NCBI GenBank assembly: GCA_027924585.1
Contig: BSBM01000092.1
Span: 10,819,001 to 10,883,000 of the forward strand
Direction of reading: 5' to 3'
Length of the DNA: 64,000 bases
Source of the DNA: Larix kaempferi
Lineage: Eukaryota; Streptophyta; Pinopsida; Pinales; Pinaceae
This document shows positions 33,638 to 45,014 of this stretch, in pieces. Each line of letters starts with the position of its first letter. Position 1 is the stretch's first letter. A program made the translations under genes and the position numbers. The notes under the pieces were generated by a model that saw only the letters and a program-made list of their open reading frames with translations, ran no database searches and was not told the origin of the DNA.

Positions 33638-36289
33638 TGTTGTCTCCTAAAACTGGCATGCGTGTGCTGAAGCCCAAAATGTAGCACACCAACTGGATGA
33701 CAACTCTTAGGAGAGAGGCCAATGTCACCACACTCCTCTCCTCTTCGCTTCAGGTTGGCTCTTCTCCAACTCTAGGGGGGTATCCCTAAGTTAGGATCGC
33801 TAAGACAGGTGCAACGGAGGGCAAGGTGAAATGAAGAGGCTGCCTTAGAGAAACAGATGTAACAAAAAAATGAGTTTTGAATAAGTGATGGGAAAGAAGG
33901 GAGGATCAATCCTCGAGGAAAGACCAGTGCCAGTACCAGAATGGAGAATGGAGTCAAAAAGAGGACTCAAGGGGGCCTTGTATTTCACACAGGTGAGATC
34001 AACCTAGTACGTTCCATAATCAAAGATGAGGAGAATATAAGTATAACCAACTATAGTCTATTACTCCTATGATCTTATGAAAACATAACGTCCACAAACA
34101 ACTTGACAACCACAAATGCTTACCCAATGGACTAGATTATAGCCTTCTATGCTAGGTTTAATCTACAACTTGCAATGAAACACGCAGCCATGAAAGAGAT
34201 GCTCAATCTGTCCTAAAAACCCAGCATGGTATTTTCATTAAGCTCAATGGGAAAGAAACTCCCAAAAATTTTCCATCCTGTTACAATTAAGGAGGCTGGC
34301 TTTTATAGGCCAAAAACCTCTCTTATTTCTTTTAAGAAGAAAATAAAAATAATAAAATAAAAGAGAAAAGGTCATGTTATCACCTATTTTGTACAAATAG
34401 TTGAACTTTCGATGAGCCGCCAATTTATTGAACATGATTCATGTTCATCATCATCATTCAGAAGTTCAGAAGTCAATTTCAGGGCAATTTTGCCCCATTT
34501 GTAATAACTGCATATTCATACCCCCATGGGGAAAATGTAAAAAGTTGGTCTAAACGGGGTCCTTTTATAAAAGACTCGGCTATCCGTAGGTTTAGCCATT
34601 TGGGGGATACTCTAGAGTGTTTTTTCCTTAGGAATTATGCACTACTCATCAGTGGCGTATAATCCCTGAGTTTTTCACTCAACCCTCCAAAGCTGGAGTA
34701 TTTCCCATGGTGGTCAAAACCTAAGGTGGTTATTAGAGTCTTGTGTCTAGGATTTTTTACGGGTTAGCCACATCGATTGAGTCGTATGAACATGCACTAG
34801 GTCCCCTAGGAGTTTCGTTCCATTCCGACAAAAATATTTTTTTCATAAAATTAGACCATTTTTTAATGGTTTAATTAAAAAATTTCAAAAAATGATAAAA
34901 ACCTCATCCGGAGGCGGAATTAGGCGTGGGGAAGCTCGTTTTGACGCTCAGAGCGTCCTTTTTACCCTAGCGCCAACTTTTCTGAGGTTTCGGGCTATTA
35001 CATCGCCTCTGGGAGCAGTTTTTCATTATTTTGGCATTTAGTGGCCATAAAATGACAAAAACACATAAAAGACAAAATTCAAATAAGTCAAAAATTGAAT
35101 TTTTAACCATGGAAAAGGTTGGGTTATATTCTTATGGTATGTACGACTACATTGGAGTAGTAAGTCATATGTGATAAAGTCAAAAAAATCAAATTTTGGA
35201 TTAAATTGGGTGTACGGCTCCCTCCTTCACGTGGGCTCCATCAAATTGCATGAGGTATGGGTGAAGGTTCAAATCGTGAGTGTGGTGGGCATCTACATTA
35301 AAGTAATAATGCACATGCCAATTCATAGTTTGGATATATGAATTATGAGAAAAGGATGACGTGAGCTATATGACCGTACGGCTCCTTCATGAAGGAATAC
35401 GAATTGGTGACTTGGCACATGGTTATTGGTGATTGAGCATTAATGTGGGGTAGGCGCCCTCATACCTACCAAGCTCGGCTCCCTCTACTAGTTCGAATTC
35501 ACACCTACCTTTTATCCACTTGTCACCCATCATGCCAATTCGCATATCCACCAAACCCTCACGTCAATCCATTATACTAGCTCGCATGCCTCCACAAGCT
35601 CACGCCCCTCCTTGTTGTAACTCGCTTATTGGATGGTGATCGCTCATACCTACCATTAGAGTCGAGCTATGCCACCTCATGCCATTTCACCTACCATAGA
35701 CTCGAGTTAGCTCCAAAGCTTGGTGTTGTTTGTAATCCAAACGACTTGCCATTGCCAAATTCGACCTAGGGTTTAGATTAAGTCTTTTACTATAAAGAGA
35801 GGCCCATCTGGGTTATTATCTCATGGATTCTTGTGCAAAGAAACTCTGGTGAAAATTGTAAGCTCTTGTTTAATAAAATATTTTGAGACTTTGGAGGTCA
35901 TTTGATTGGGCTCTTGGCATTGTGTCTTCATCTCATTGAAGTAATATCTCTTTCACCCTATTCTTATTATGCAAATTTGATTATGATGCTTATTGAGGAC
36001 TAACAATCTAGTACTTAGGCTTCTAATCTATTGCATTGAGTTTTTGTGTCTTTAGGGAATTCAATCATTGAGAGCTATTGGTATCTAATAACTTCACCGA
36101 TCAAGTGTTCCATTTATCTTAATAATTTGTTTGCAGGGTTGTGAGCTTCTCCAAAGTACCTCTTGCCTTCTCCAACAAAAACTTTATTCAACTTATTGGA
36201 AACCGTGGTTCATGAGCTTCTATCTTCTAGCTCTCTTTTTCTCCTTGAAATATTTTTCTTTGACTTGCTAGTCCACTTTCTTCTAGCCA

Positions 36290-36620
36290 TCACCTTCTCT
36301 TCTTGTTTCCCTTAAGTCCTCCTCTCGTCCTACTTCCTCTACCAGCTTCTTCTTTCCTGTCTTACCTTCTCTTTTTGTTTGCTTTCATCTCCTTGCTGCT
36401 GCTCCTCATCCCTTGCTCACTGTCCCTTCTCTTTGTCATTTTCTGTTGTCTTCCTTTCTCTGTTGGCTGTACTTTCCTTTTGCTGCTCTCTCCTTTACTG
36501 TTTGCTGTCCTATACACACTGTTTGCAGCCCTACTTTAGTACCTTTTACAGTCCCCTTCCTCTAGCTTTCTCTTCTTCCCATCCTATTCATTTTTCCTCT
36601 CCTTCCCTCTTTCACTTTGT
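36290..36620 (+). repeat. Polypyrimidine tract in ALPHA U5
   Basis: About 330 bp dominated by C and T on the plus strand, paralleled by a shorter tract at 11390-11550 in alpha1. It lies downstream of the TATA box and so in the predicted leader. No coding function. Confidence 0.7.
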
Positions 36621-37916
36621 TTAATAAATCTAGTTTATCTCCTAAGCTACAAGCTTGAGTTAGATTTCAAAGTTTCAAGTTAGAATTTAGTTCATTGCAA
36701 AGTTAGCTTTTAAATCTCATGATTTCAAGTTTGCATTAGTTAGTTTTCGATCCAAGTATTACTTTAGATTTCTTAACTTAAGTGCATTGTCTAGTTTGCA
36801 TTTAAATCTCATTTTTGAGCTTAGTCTTGCATTTGTTTGTCAATTTCATAGTTCATCTTCATATCTTGGCATCTAGATTTCTCATTACAAAAGAAACAAA
36901 AAACGAGCACTTGTTTTAATACCTTAGATCCTAGTTAAACTTCCAAGTTTTGTCATTTTTTGTATCTAGTTTATTGCTTATCTAGATCTCTTTTAAAAGT
37001 GAAAATTTCATATCCAAAAAAGTATTGATCTCTTGCATTCTAGGATTAGTTTCAAAGTTTGATTATTTATCTAATACAAAAGGGTGTTTTGAGTTGAATG
37101 TTGTTGTAGGTGCTTTTCAAGAGGGAAGGGGGCTTGAGAAAATCTTGAAGTGAGGAGGTCCAAACGAGCAAAACTTCAGCAAACCATAAGGACGATCCAA
37201 AACATGACATTATCTTGTACTATCCTTTGTAATAGCTTGTAGGAGTTAGCTTTGTTTTCCAAGTCTTATCATCTCAAAAGACCTTGCAAGGTTATAAACC
37301 CAAGGCATTTGTAATTGTTTAATAAAAATTTTAAGTGGAGGAGGCCTCCACTTTTTGGTCTTCTTCCCCATTTGGGGAAGGGTGTTGGGTCTTGTGGTTT
37401 GATTTAGCTTAGATTTACGGTTTCATGCTCTTAGTTTAAAATTTGCTTCAAATAAGTCATTTTGTTTATATTCAATATTTACTTACCCCCATGCTCTCCC
37501 GAGTAGGGTCTTGGACCTGAAAGAGATTCTCGGGTAGTTTAGCTTTATTTCTTGTTATTTTTATCTTGCTTCTCTTCCAAAGCCTTCAGCCGGAAGTTGT
37601 ATCCTTGAGATTCATCTCAAGGGCAGGACCACATAATTTGTGGTTACTCTTCCTTCCTCGTCGGTTTCCTTGGCAGAGCTTTCAGCTAGCTGGAAGTTCT
37701 CAAGTGCAGGCGGTTCTAGCGGTTGATCTTGTTCGGAGATCAACCCCACCTAATAGATTAAAATTTGTGTGGTAGAACACTAGATTTATTTATCTTGCAA
37801 GCATTATTGTTAGTAGTAATTTTTATCTTGTCGATCAACACTATTGTTCAAGTCTGTTTCAAGTTAAGACACACTGCTACTACAATCTTTTCTGCTTCTT
37901 TAAAATAAACCAAAGT

Positions 37917-38068
37917 CTCTTGAACTTGGCCATAATCCAAGTCAAGAACACCCTCTGTCGGAGGGCATCTTAGTTTTTTGCATCATCCCTGCATTAGGCA
38001 TTTTAAGTTTAGCAAGTCTCTTGAACTGTGGTCATAAGACCGAGTCAAGAGCGCTCTCTGTCGGAGAG
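37917..38068 (+). promoter_or_regulatory. Duplicated structured motif in ALPHA U5 (alpha2)
   Basis: Same two modules as alpha1 12707-12857. The first short hairpin is CCCTC-TGTCG-GAGGG (37951-37965), a paired change from CTCTC/GAGAG. The second is CTCTC-TGTCG-GAGAG (38054-38068). Confidence 0.6.
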
Positions 38069-38156
38069 TTGAACAAGGTTTTCTAATAATAAAAATTTCC
38101 ACTCACACCCCCTTAATTAATTTATCTTGGTTTCTGTCCTACACCCGTATGCTCTG

Positions 38157-38175
38157 CCAACCTGAAAAGGTTTGG
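38157..38175 (+). promoter_or_regulatory. GAAA tetraloop hairpin in ALPHA U5 (alpha2)
   Basis: CCAACCT-GAAA-AGGTTTGG: seven pairs with one bulged T. The loop-closing pair is T-A where alpha1 has G-C. Confidence 0.5.
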
Positions 38176-38844
38176 CTAGTACTCAGAAAGGTGGAAGACT
38201 TGATAATTTACGATCGATAACTTAATTAAAAATTTTTACCCAAAACCTCAACCAAGGCAAATTACTGTTCTTCCCCACGAGAGGTGGTGCCGGGAATCCA
38301 CTGTCAGACTCAAGGGCGGTTCAAACATTGGACACCTATCCTTTTGAATCTGGGTGCTTCCGACAGATCACTTAGGGTTGCCAGTACTTTCCTTGGGTAA
38401 GGTTCCACTATCTTTTGATACCTTTGGTTTTAGCCTAATAATCAAGAACATCTAAAACACTTAAAATTTACCAAGAACAATTGCAAAACGTCCTCACAAA
38501 CAGTTACTTTCGACTTATTTTAGCATCGCAAGTTTTATTTGACTCCATTTGGCACTGGTCTTTAATATTTATACATCTTTGAAATCTGGACCATATGTCC
38601 TTGTCATTTGCTTAATATCTATCTTGTGGATGCTTTACTTCAATTTCTAAGTCAAAGTATATTGTCATTTTTTTTATTTGTATCTTGTGAATTTTGCAAC
38701 ATGGATTGCGTGTTTAATTTTGTTCTAGTCATCATTCAAAAAACTCCTAAACAACACCCATCCGCATCACTACACCAAAACACATTTAAAACACACAAAG
38801 AGCCTTAGACAACTCTTTAATAGGGACTACCCCCCTTGGCTTCG

Positions 38845-38894
38845 TTAGGAGTTTTGCCTAAACGGAGGAGCTGGGATTCAGGTGACAGCACCTG
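38845..38894 (+). promoter_or_regulatory. Conserved twin hairpins near the ALPHA LTR 3' end (alpha2)
   Basis: TTAGG...CCTAA (38845-38861) and CAGGTG-ACAG-CACCTG (38879-38894). Confidence 0.6.
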
Positions 38895-40764
38895 GCTCAT
38901 TGCTTGCCCCCAAGGCCACACCTCTCCCCACTTTCCAGTGAGGGAGACAGCTTTCAAAAGGTTTCTGCTGCTGGTGTGCAGTTTGGCGGACAATAGGTCA
39001 AAAGGGTGAATTAGATCCACTTTTTCCTCTTTATCGACAGCATGACTAACTCCACTTTATTTATGGCACTCCCACACAACAGCCACGTTTATTAAGGAAG
39101 ACACCACCAACTACCCGTGAGACACTCCACGTAGCCATGAAGATACCCTTTTCACAGTTATTTAAATGCTGAAAACATGGAAAAGAACTAGTAGTCAGAT
39201 GAAAACTCCAGAAAGCCAGAAGTGATGTGACCCTGATCGACGTTAATCACGAGCCGAGACAAATAGTGAATCCACCATATATTATAACACGCTGTTTTAA
39301 CCAACAGCTGCCCGATCCAAAAGCTGATCCATGAAATTTCGCTCACGCTGTCTGTCACAATAGTCACCTTCTGAACTCCAAGCAGGCAATCGATGCAATT
39401 GGGTGCCAGCCCTCCAGATCGTAATTTCGGTTTTGATTGACTGATTTTCGTGTAGTCTAAGATATAAATTACGATCGGTTGTTTGCTAAGAATCTGTCGA
39501 AACCTGAGCTCAGGCGATGAACCATGACTCACTCCCATAGCGGCCGGATGGTGGTGATTATTGCTGAACCTGAGCTTGCATTGAATGCAACTCAACTCTG
39601 CATCAAAATGGTTGCTAACACATGTGATACGAGCTGTAAGAAACGCCCACGATTCATCCCTTTTCTGACCTGCTGTCGACTTCTTTGAACCCCGAGCCCA
39701 CTGAAACTGACTTAGCATTAATCAATTGGCGGTAATAAACAGTGTGTTGGTTCTGAAACTCGAGCTTGGCGTTTTGAAAGAAAGCCTTCGATCGGAAAAT
39801 CGACGTGGTATGTTGACAAGTCCGAGTTCAAATGAAACACAAATGGTGATTATGACCTCCCCTTATCAAGTTATTTCCAACACGGGATGGAGCAAAACGA
39901 TGAAACGGCTGCCAATGAAAAGTAGGTCAAACTCTATGAAGTCGAAAGACTCTGCAACGCCATCGTTGTCGAGCTTGGCTGCTAATGAATGCGGACAGTT
40001 AAAGGTAGAAATGGCCAACGATGTAACTGGCGGTTTGACTAACCTCCGAAACTCGCCGTAATTGTCTGCTCGACAAACTGATGCGATGATGGCCAGGACT
40101 GCATATGATTTCGAGCTGCTCTTCTGCTCTAATAAAAGAAAACCCTATTGGTGGCTTCCATGGATAAACGAACAACAAGAATCGCAAAATTGTTCTTCTT
40201 GGTTCAAGTCTCGAGCTGCTACAGGAATTTTTTATTTATTTTATTTTGCAGAAGCTTGCTTTGATAGTTTCTGTATAAGACATAAATTTTTTGATGCTGT
40301 CCTCGAAAAAATTATTTTCATTCTTCAGAGATCTCAAACTTCCGTGAAAAATCTGTTCAAAATGTCCCTGATTTGCATCATCATCTGTATTGTATGCCTT
40401 TTGAACAACATCCTCCCCATACATAGGCGTTGCACTTGAAACAAGTTTTGCGAAGTATTTCGGGTAGTTTGCCTCCGATAGGAAGCTCCGATCCTTTGAC
40501 CTCCAAACAACAGGGTCATTTTTTAGATTGATTTACTCCAAATACTATCTGAAAAAACCGAGCAGCACGACGACAGCAGCCATTGTGTGCTACTCTCTTC
40601 ACCTGACCAAAGAAGCCATGCTTCTAGCTCGAGCTGATACAGGATTTGGATCTCTGTTTCAAAAAATCCTCCTTTTAACTGGGGTGCTTTCTGACTGTGT
40701 GTTGTTCATTGTCTTCTTGACTTTAGCTCCAGCATCAGCTTCAGAAAACTTGGCTCTTTCTTCT

Positions 40765-41057
40765 GCTCACACCAAAGCTGCTTCCATGATGACAGCGCAG
40801 TCTCTGGCCTGATCACCTCATCATTTAAACAATCTCCTGTTACAAGTTTGCCCATTGGTGTTTGACTGTGGGATAGGAATCTCTCGATTTAGATTACTTC
40901 CTCAATTCAAGCTTCCTTATGTGTAGCAGCTTCAATGGCATAATATGTTCAACTTTCCATGACAGACAACCTTTCATTTATAGGAGATGGATCACACCTT
41001 GCTGAATAATGCGAGAGCATTCATATGTGGACACCCCTGTCAAAGTGGGAGGTAACA
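40765..41057 (-). mobile_element. Second D 5'-terminus-like block and possible cargo
   Basis: On the minus strand it starts TGTTACCTCC, followed by a stretch resembling the other D 5' ends ('aggggtgtccacatatga'). The rest reads as a mostly open frame with a few stops (…PMGKLVTGDC…), which could be another captured coding fragment. I cannot identify it. Confidence 0.4.
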
Positions 41058-42119
41058 CTACCCAAAGAAAGGTCGATTCACTAAACCTTTACTCAAATGG
41101 CTACCAGATGTGAGTTTTCCAACCACCTGTTTGTCATTCCTGCTCGGCTGTCAATAGTGTGAGACCCCGAACTAGCCTTAATTTCTGTTGTGCCAACCTA
41201 ATTGCTGAAAACCCCGAGCCCTGCATTAAAATTCGTTGCTAATGAAGACGAATTATTTAACTACGGTCATGACCTCTGATTTCGTGGATCAATTTAGAGT
41301 GGGTGTTTACGGTTTGGAAAATCGATCAATAGCTGCCAACGAATCAGAAGTTTGATCATCGTGCAAATTTCCGTGAATGAAGGAAAGTGATATTCGATCA
41401 AACTGTGCCCGCTCCAAACAATGATATGAGGAAATATCCCGGTGTCAATTTAAATTGTTTCAGGATTCCACGCAACTGACACTGCCCCCAACTGTCAGAT
41501 TCTGAAAAATAAAACTCAATCACAAGTGTAATCGGCTATGTGTTGAAACGATAAGGGAGAAAGCAACAGTGGTGATCCTTTTGTTGAACACCGAGTTCAT
41601 GCATCAGATTTTCGCATCAGTCAGTCGGCTGCTAGAGGGGAACACGCATCAACCGAGTTGTCATCGGCGTTGTGAAACGAGTTAAGGTGGGTGAGCGTTT
41701 ATAAATGCGAACACGGGTCGGACAGGTGGGCAATACTCCCCCCAAAACTGTAGCAGTCTCTAGTAACGACCAATTCGTACTAAAATGACTTCCTCCCGAG
41801 CTCTCAAGAAAATCCACGATGAGATTGCTCCCAAAAAACTGCCACAATTCCAAACTTACATCAGTCGGTTGTCCTGGTCACAAGCCGATACACAGTCACG
41901 GGTTTCGTCTTTGCTCACTGCTTTCAGGAAACTGTCCAATATTTCGGGTTTATTCACTACGGAGATACAATGGCGTACTGCCTCCTAGCTATATCTTCAC
42001 CTGAATCCTTCTCAGCTGCTCAAAGCATTCCAGATCTTTCCTTTTCTTTCAACATTCAAATGATGTCGTGTAGTCTCACACTGTCCACCAAGAGTTTTTT
42101 GCAATAGTAACAAGTGATG
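41058..42119 (-). mobile_element. D2 body between the tRNA-synthetase fragment and the inner terminus
   Basis: About 1 kb inside D2 with no convincing frame. The minus strand has a TATA-like 'atttataaacgctcacc' near 41690-41706. It may be U3-like sequence or unidentified cargo. Confidence 0.4.
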
Positions 42120-42129
42120 TCACAAGCTG

Positions 42130-42400
42130 GAGTCCGACCCCTCAGACGAGCAAATGCTTTCACGTGAGATGTATTAGGGATATGTGGCCCACGACAAAGA
42201 TCTACCAGAGATCCACATCCGTACACTGTTTATTGTTTTAGCATCAGGCAGTTCTTTTATAATTCCAACCTTGAAAGGATTGTCTGACTACATTTCCTGT
42301 TGCCTTGATACCTCTATTCTTTCAAAAGGCTATCTTTCCAAAGCAGCTTCTGTAGCCGATTCATATCTCTCTACCCAATTTTGCAGACTGTGGTACCAGC
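42130..42400 (-). pseudogene. Captured threonyl-tRNA synthetase fragment
   Basis: Translating the minus strand gives PFERIEVSRQQE (about 42296-42331), SDNPFKVGIIKELPDAKTI, and then, after a small frameshift, [19 protein letters not shown] (about 42152-42209). These match in order the second additional (editing-side) domain region of eukaryotic threonyl-tRNA synthetases, including the strongly conserved LVDLCRGPH...PNT motif. No introns are evident across the matched stretch, and two in-frame stops and a frameshift are present. The gene normally charges tRNA-Thr. This piece lacks the catalytic core and anticodon-binding domain and cannot work. It lies on the D sense strand about 230 bp after the element's 5' terminus, consistent with capture by the retroelement. 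Confidence 0.75.
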
Positions 42401-42632
42401 TTTTTCATGATACTTCACAGAAACCGAACCGTCCCTCAGAGGATCCAACATTGCAGGGAAAACACACTTATTAGCTTCTCAATCTCTGTCAAACGAGGGT
42501 TCTCAATATTCATGCTGTCACAGTATCTCGCTCAGAAACAAATAGCTCGCCCAAAAATTCAAAATAGAATTTAGAACCAGCAACCTAATCATACGTGGAC
42601 ACCCATGCAAAAATGGGGGTAACAGGCAGCAT
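42401..42632 (-). mobile_element. D2 5' terminal block
   Basis: On the minus strand it starts TGTTACCCCC at 42632 and continues with a segment like those at 41057 and 50843 ('gggtgtccacgtatga'). It then passes into sequence leading to the tRNA-synthetase fragment. Confidence 0.6.
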
Positions 42633-43431
42633 TGAGTTACTAAGAGAGACTTGCTTTAGTTAGGCAAATAAGTTTACTTACATTTTAGTGGAGAAAAAAG
42701 TGGATTTCACTTTTTCTTTATTCTATCATTATTTTCTTTTTATGAGAGGCTTCTTTGGTCTATTTTAAAAGGGCCAGCCTTTTCCATTGTAAGGATGGAA
42801 AAATTTCTGGGAGTGTCTTTTTCCCATTGAGCTGTAATGAAAATCATGTTGGGTTTGTGGACAGATTGGGCATCTCTCTCATGGCTGAGTGTTTTATTGT
42901 AAGTTGTAGACTAAATCTAGCATACAAGGCTATAGTCTAGTCCATTGGACAAGCATTTGTGGTTGTTAAGTTTCTTGTTGACGTCATGTTTTCAGAAGAT
43001 CATAGGAGTAATAGAATGTAGTCGGTTATACTTATATTCTCCTCGTCTTTGATTATGGGACGTACTAGATTAACCTCACCTATATGAAGCACAGGGCCTC
43101 TTTGAGTCCTCTTTTTGACTCCATGCTCCCTTCTGGTACTGGCACTGGCCTTTTCCTTAAGGACTGATCCTCCCGTTTTTTCCATCACTTATTCAAAATA
43201 CATTTTTTGTTACAAATTGTTTCCCCAAGGCAGCCTCTTCAATTCACCTTGACCTCCGTTGCACCTGCCTTAGCGATCCTACCTTAGGAATACCCCCCTT
43301 GAGTTGGAGAAGAGCCAACCTAAAGCGAGAGGAGAGTGTGGTGACATTGGCCTCTCTCTTGAGAGTTGTCATCCAGCTGGTGTGTTACATTTTGGGCTTC
43401 AGCACACGCATGTTAGTTTTGGGCGACAACA
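42633..43431 (+). repeat. Inverted D LTR 3' arm at the right end of D2
   Basis: About 800 bp in plus orientation, ending GGGCGACAACA at 43431. It is the mirror of the minus-strand 3' end at 31139-31940. It includes the 'tctattttaaaagggccagcc' promoter-like segment and 'ggcactggcc'. It abuts the 5' terminus of the minus-strand D body exactly at 42632/42633. Confidence 0.82.
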
Positions 43432-43436
43432 AAGCC

Positions 43437-43637
43437 CTAGGGGCATCTTTGTAAAGGCTGCTCATCTATATCTACTCATGTAATTTTTAGTCATCTCATA
43501 TACAAGAAGATTATTCTTTGTTGGGGTTTTATACCTTAAAAGGTTTCCCTAGAGTAAAACTGTGTTCATTGTGATCGTGTGCTTCTAGTGACTATTTATA
43601 TCAATTATGTAATCATATCTGCAATAAAAATTTAACA
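43437..43637 (+). repeat. Copia 3' LTR, last piece
   Basis: Continues the Copia LTR after D2 ('ctaggggcatctttgtaaag', 'attctttgttggggtttt', 'aataaaaatttaaca'). Followed by the AATTG duplication at 43638-43642. About 50 bp present in the 5' LTR near 15120-15230 are missing. Confidence 0.85.
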
Positions 43638-43642
43638 AATTG

Positions 43643-45014
43643 CACATTTTTATTCTTATTTTATGTCATTCTATGGTTTAGTCCCTAGTTTGTGGGTGAA
43701 CTAACCTTAAATTTTATAATTAGTCATTAACATTGTTGGCTCAAATTTGTAAAAGGTTGAGGATTGTCTCAAACTCTCATGTAAATAACCTCACCTCATT
43801 TGTAAATCATGGTCAAGGGTTCAAATATGAAACTTTTTCTTTTCCTACTGGTTTATTGGAGCACTTGAAGCTATGCGCACCTCTCTCTTAGATGTCTTTT
43901 TGCTTGAAGGATGAATTGACGATGTTCTAGGGTTTGATTTTGCACATGATATGTTAATGCTAGACTAGTTGTAATAACTCATGCTCAAGGGTGACCTAAG
44001 ACATACTATCTTGCTCATTCTCGATTAATGTTGGTAAGTTTATCTCCTAACCTTAGTTTAACATTGCTCTTGAAGTGCTTTGGACTAAGTTAAGGTTTGT
44101 TTGCTAGCATTTTATCAACTTGTTTGAGGAAACCTTCCTACCAAGGAGCTTTCCATTGTTTTGTTGGGCCTTGGACATCTCTATTTGCCCAAATTAGGGT
44201 TTTGCTACCTAAACCCTTGAGGTTCCTTACTTATCCCTAGTTACAAGTATTGAATACCATCTCAAGAGGAGGGATGTTAGCCTCGATCTCTCATAGCCCT
44301 AGGGTTTGAGACAAGAATCTAATACCCTATCTATCAATCCTCTTTTTATCAACTTTTACATGTTTTATTTTAGGCAAAAAACACAAACATATTTTACTAC
44401 TGGAAAAAAACCTAAAAGTCTAAATAAATTCAAAAATCCAAAAATAGTTGTGATTTGGTATTTCTGGTCCACCCTAAAATTTCGCCCTGGGGTATTATCC
44501 ACAAACCCTAGAGGACATCCTCTTTTGAGGAAGTGCATTGGGATACGTGAAACCCTCGTAATTGGTGAATTAGACGGTGTGTGGTATTTCTAGCTTCTCC
44601 TGCAACTTTGCCCTACTTCAATTGTCCTCTTTTCCTTGAGGGTGCACTTTTTGGGAAGTGTGACATTGCTTTGGGAGACGTGAAATTGCCATGAAAGGCG
44701 TGATATTATTTGGAATTTGTGATAAAGTGAATAACTCCATTATTGCATCATTTTGTGTCTTGTTTAATATTGTTTGACTCCGATAAGGCACTATTCATAG
44801 CTATTAAGGTTTCGTGGAAGGTGTTTGTGGTTTGTTGGTGGTTGCAGGTATCTTTCATTGGTTAGGGTCCCCCCCTGGGTTTTGGAGTTAATCGAAGTGT
44901 TGAGAGGTTAGACTCTAGTGACATTGGGTTTAACTCTCTCCCAAGCTTATCGTCACTAGCACTACGTCTACATAGCCTTGATTTGCAAAGGGGTGCTAAG
45001 TTTGAGTAGTAACA
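43643..45014 (+). mobile_element. H-family LTR, second copy (H2), main part
   Basis: Continues H2 from 9526. It matches H1 at 'gcgcacctctctctta', 'gaataactcatg', 'ttaaggtttgttt', 'gggccttgg', 'accctaaaatttcgcc' and 'tttgactcc'. It ends ...TTGAGTAGTAACA at 45014, where E-family LTR sequence begins. It lacks the 1.45-kb insertion and the minisatellite of H1. Confidence 0.75.

Larger units (their letters stand above)
34375..38995 (+). mobile_element. ALPHA-family solo LTR (alpha2) inside D2
   Basis: A 4,621-bp LTR starting TGTTATC and ending GGACAATA (final CAACA mutated), flanked by perfect GGTCA duplications (34370-34374, 38996-39000). The uninterrupted D sequence at about 31850-31900 confirms the empty site. 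It has a TATA box (TATAAAG, 35791-35797), AATAAAAT near 35875, the C/T-rich tract 36290-36620, the hairpin modules 37917-38068, the GAAA hairpin 38157-38175 and the terminal hairpins 38845-38894. The Leu/Ser/Pro-rich frames at 36303-36624 come from the pyrimidine tract. Confidence 0.9.
33638..40764 (-). repeat. D2 tandem 3' unit B, split by alpha2
   Basis: Pieces 33638-34374 and 39001-40764 total about 2.5 kb. The unit ends at an exact LTR terminus (TGTTGTCTCC at 33638, plus-strand reading) and then runs straight into unit A. The TATA box lies at about 34301-34309. Parallel reading frames in A and B (for example 33401-33616 and 40528-40812) reflect the duplication, not genes. Confidence 0.85.
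31139..43431 (-). mobile_element. D-family LTR-like element (D2) with one inverted end and host-gene cargo
   Basis: A 12,293-bp insertion with perfect AAGCC duplications (31134-31138, 43432-43436). Its sense strand is minus. Reading that strand: an inverted arm (43431-42633) made of the LTR 3' end, a D 5' terminus TGTTACCCCC (42632), a threonyl-tRNA synthetase fragment, a second 5'-terminus-like block (41057, TGTTACCTCC), and two tandem copies of a 2.5-kb 3' unit. The first of these units is split by the alpha2 solo LTR. It ends GGGCTACAACA at 31139. There is no gag or pol, so it depends on other elements. Confidence 0.82.
9527..43637 (+). mobile_element. Ty1/Copia retrotransposon, disrupted by three nested insertions
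   Basis: The 5' LTR starts TGTTGATT at 9527. The 3' LTR ends TTTAACA at 43637. Both edges are flanked by AATTG. Removing the three insertions (9575-13809, 17123-29569, 31139-43431, each with one TSD copy) leaves about 5.1 kb, a normal Copia size. Gene order is gag, protease, integrase, RT, which defines Copia. The PBS is of tRNA-iMet type. The element is dead: gag has stops and a frameshift, RT stops before the YVDD site, RNase H is missing, and RT is fused to a 5'-truncated 3' LTR. All the nested elements arrived later. Confidence 0.9.

Noticed and set aside
36303-36624. Hydrophobic 78- and 81-codon frames
   Set aside because: They are translations of a C/T-rich tract in the ALPHA U5 (paralleled in alpha1) and have no gene context.
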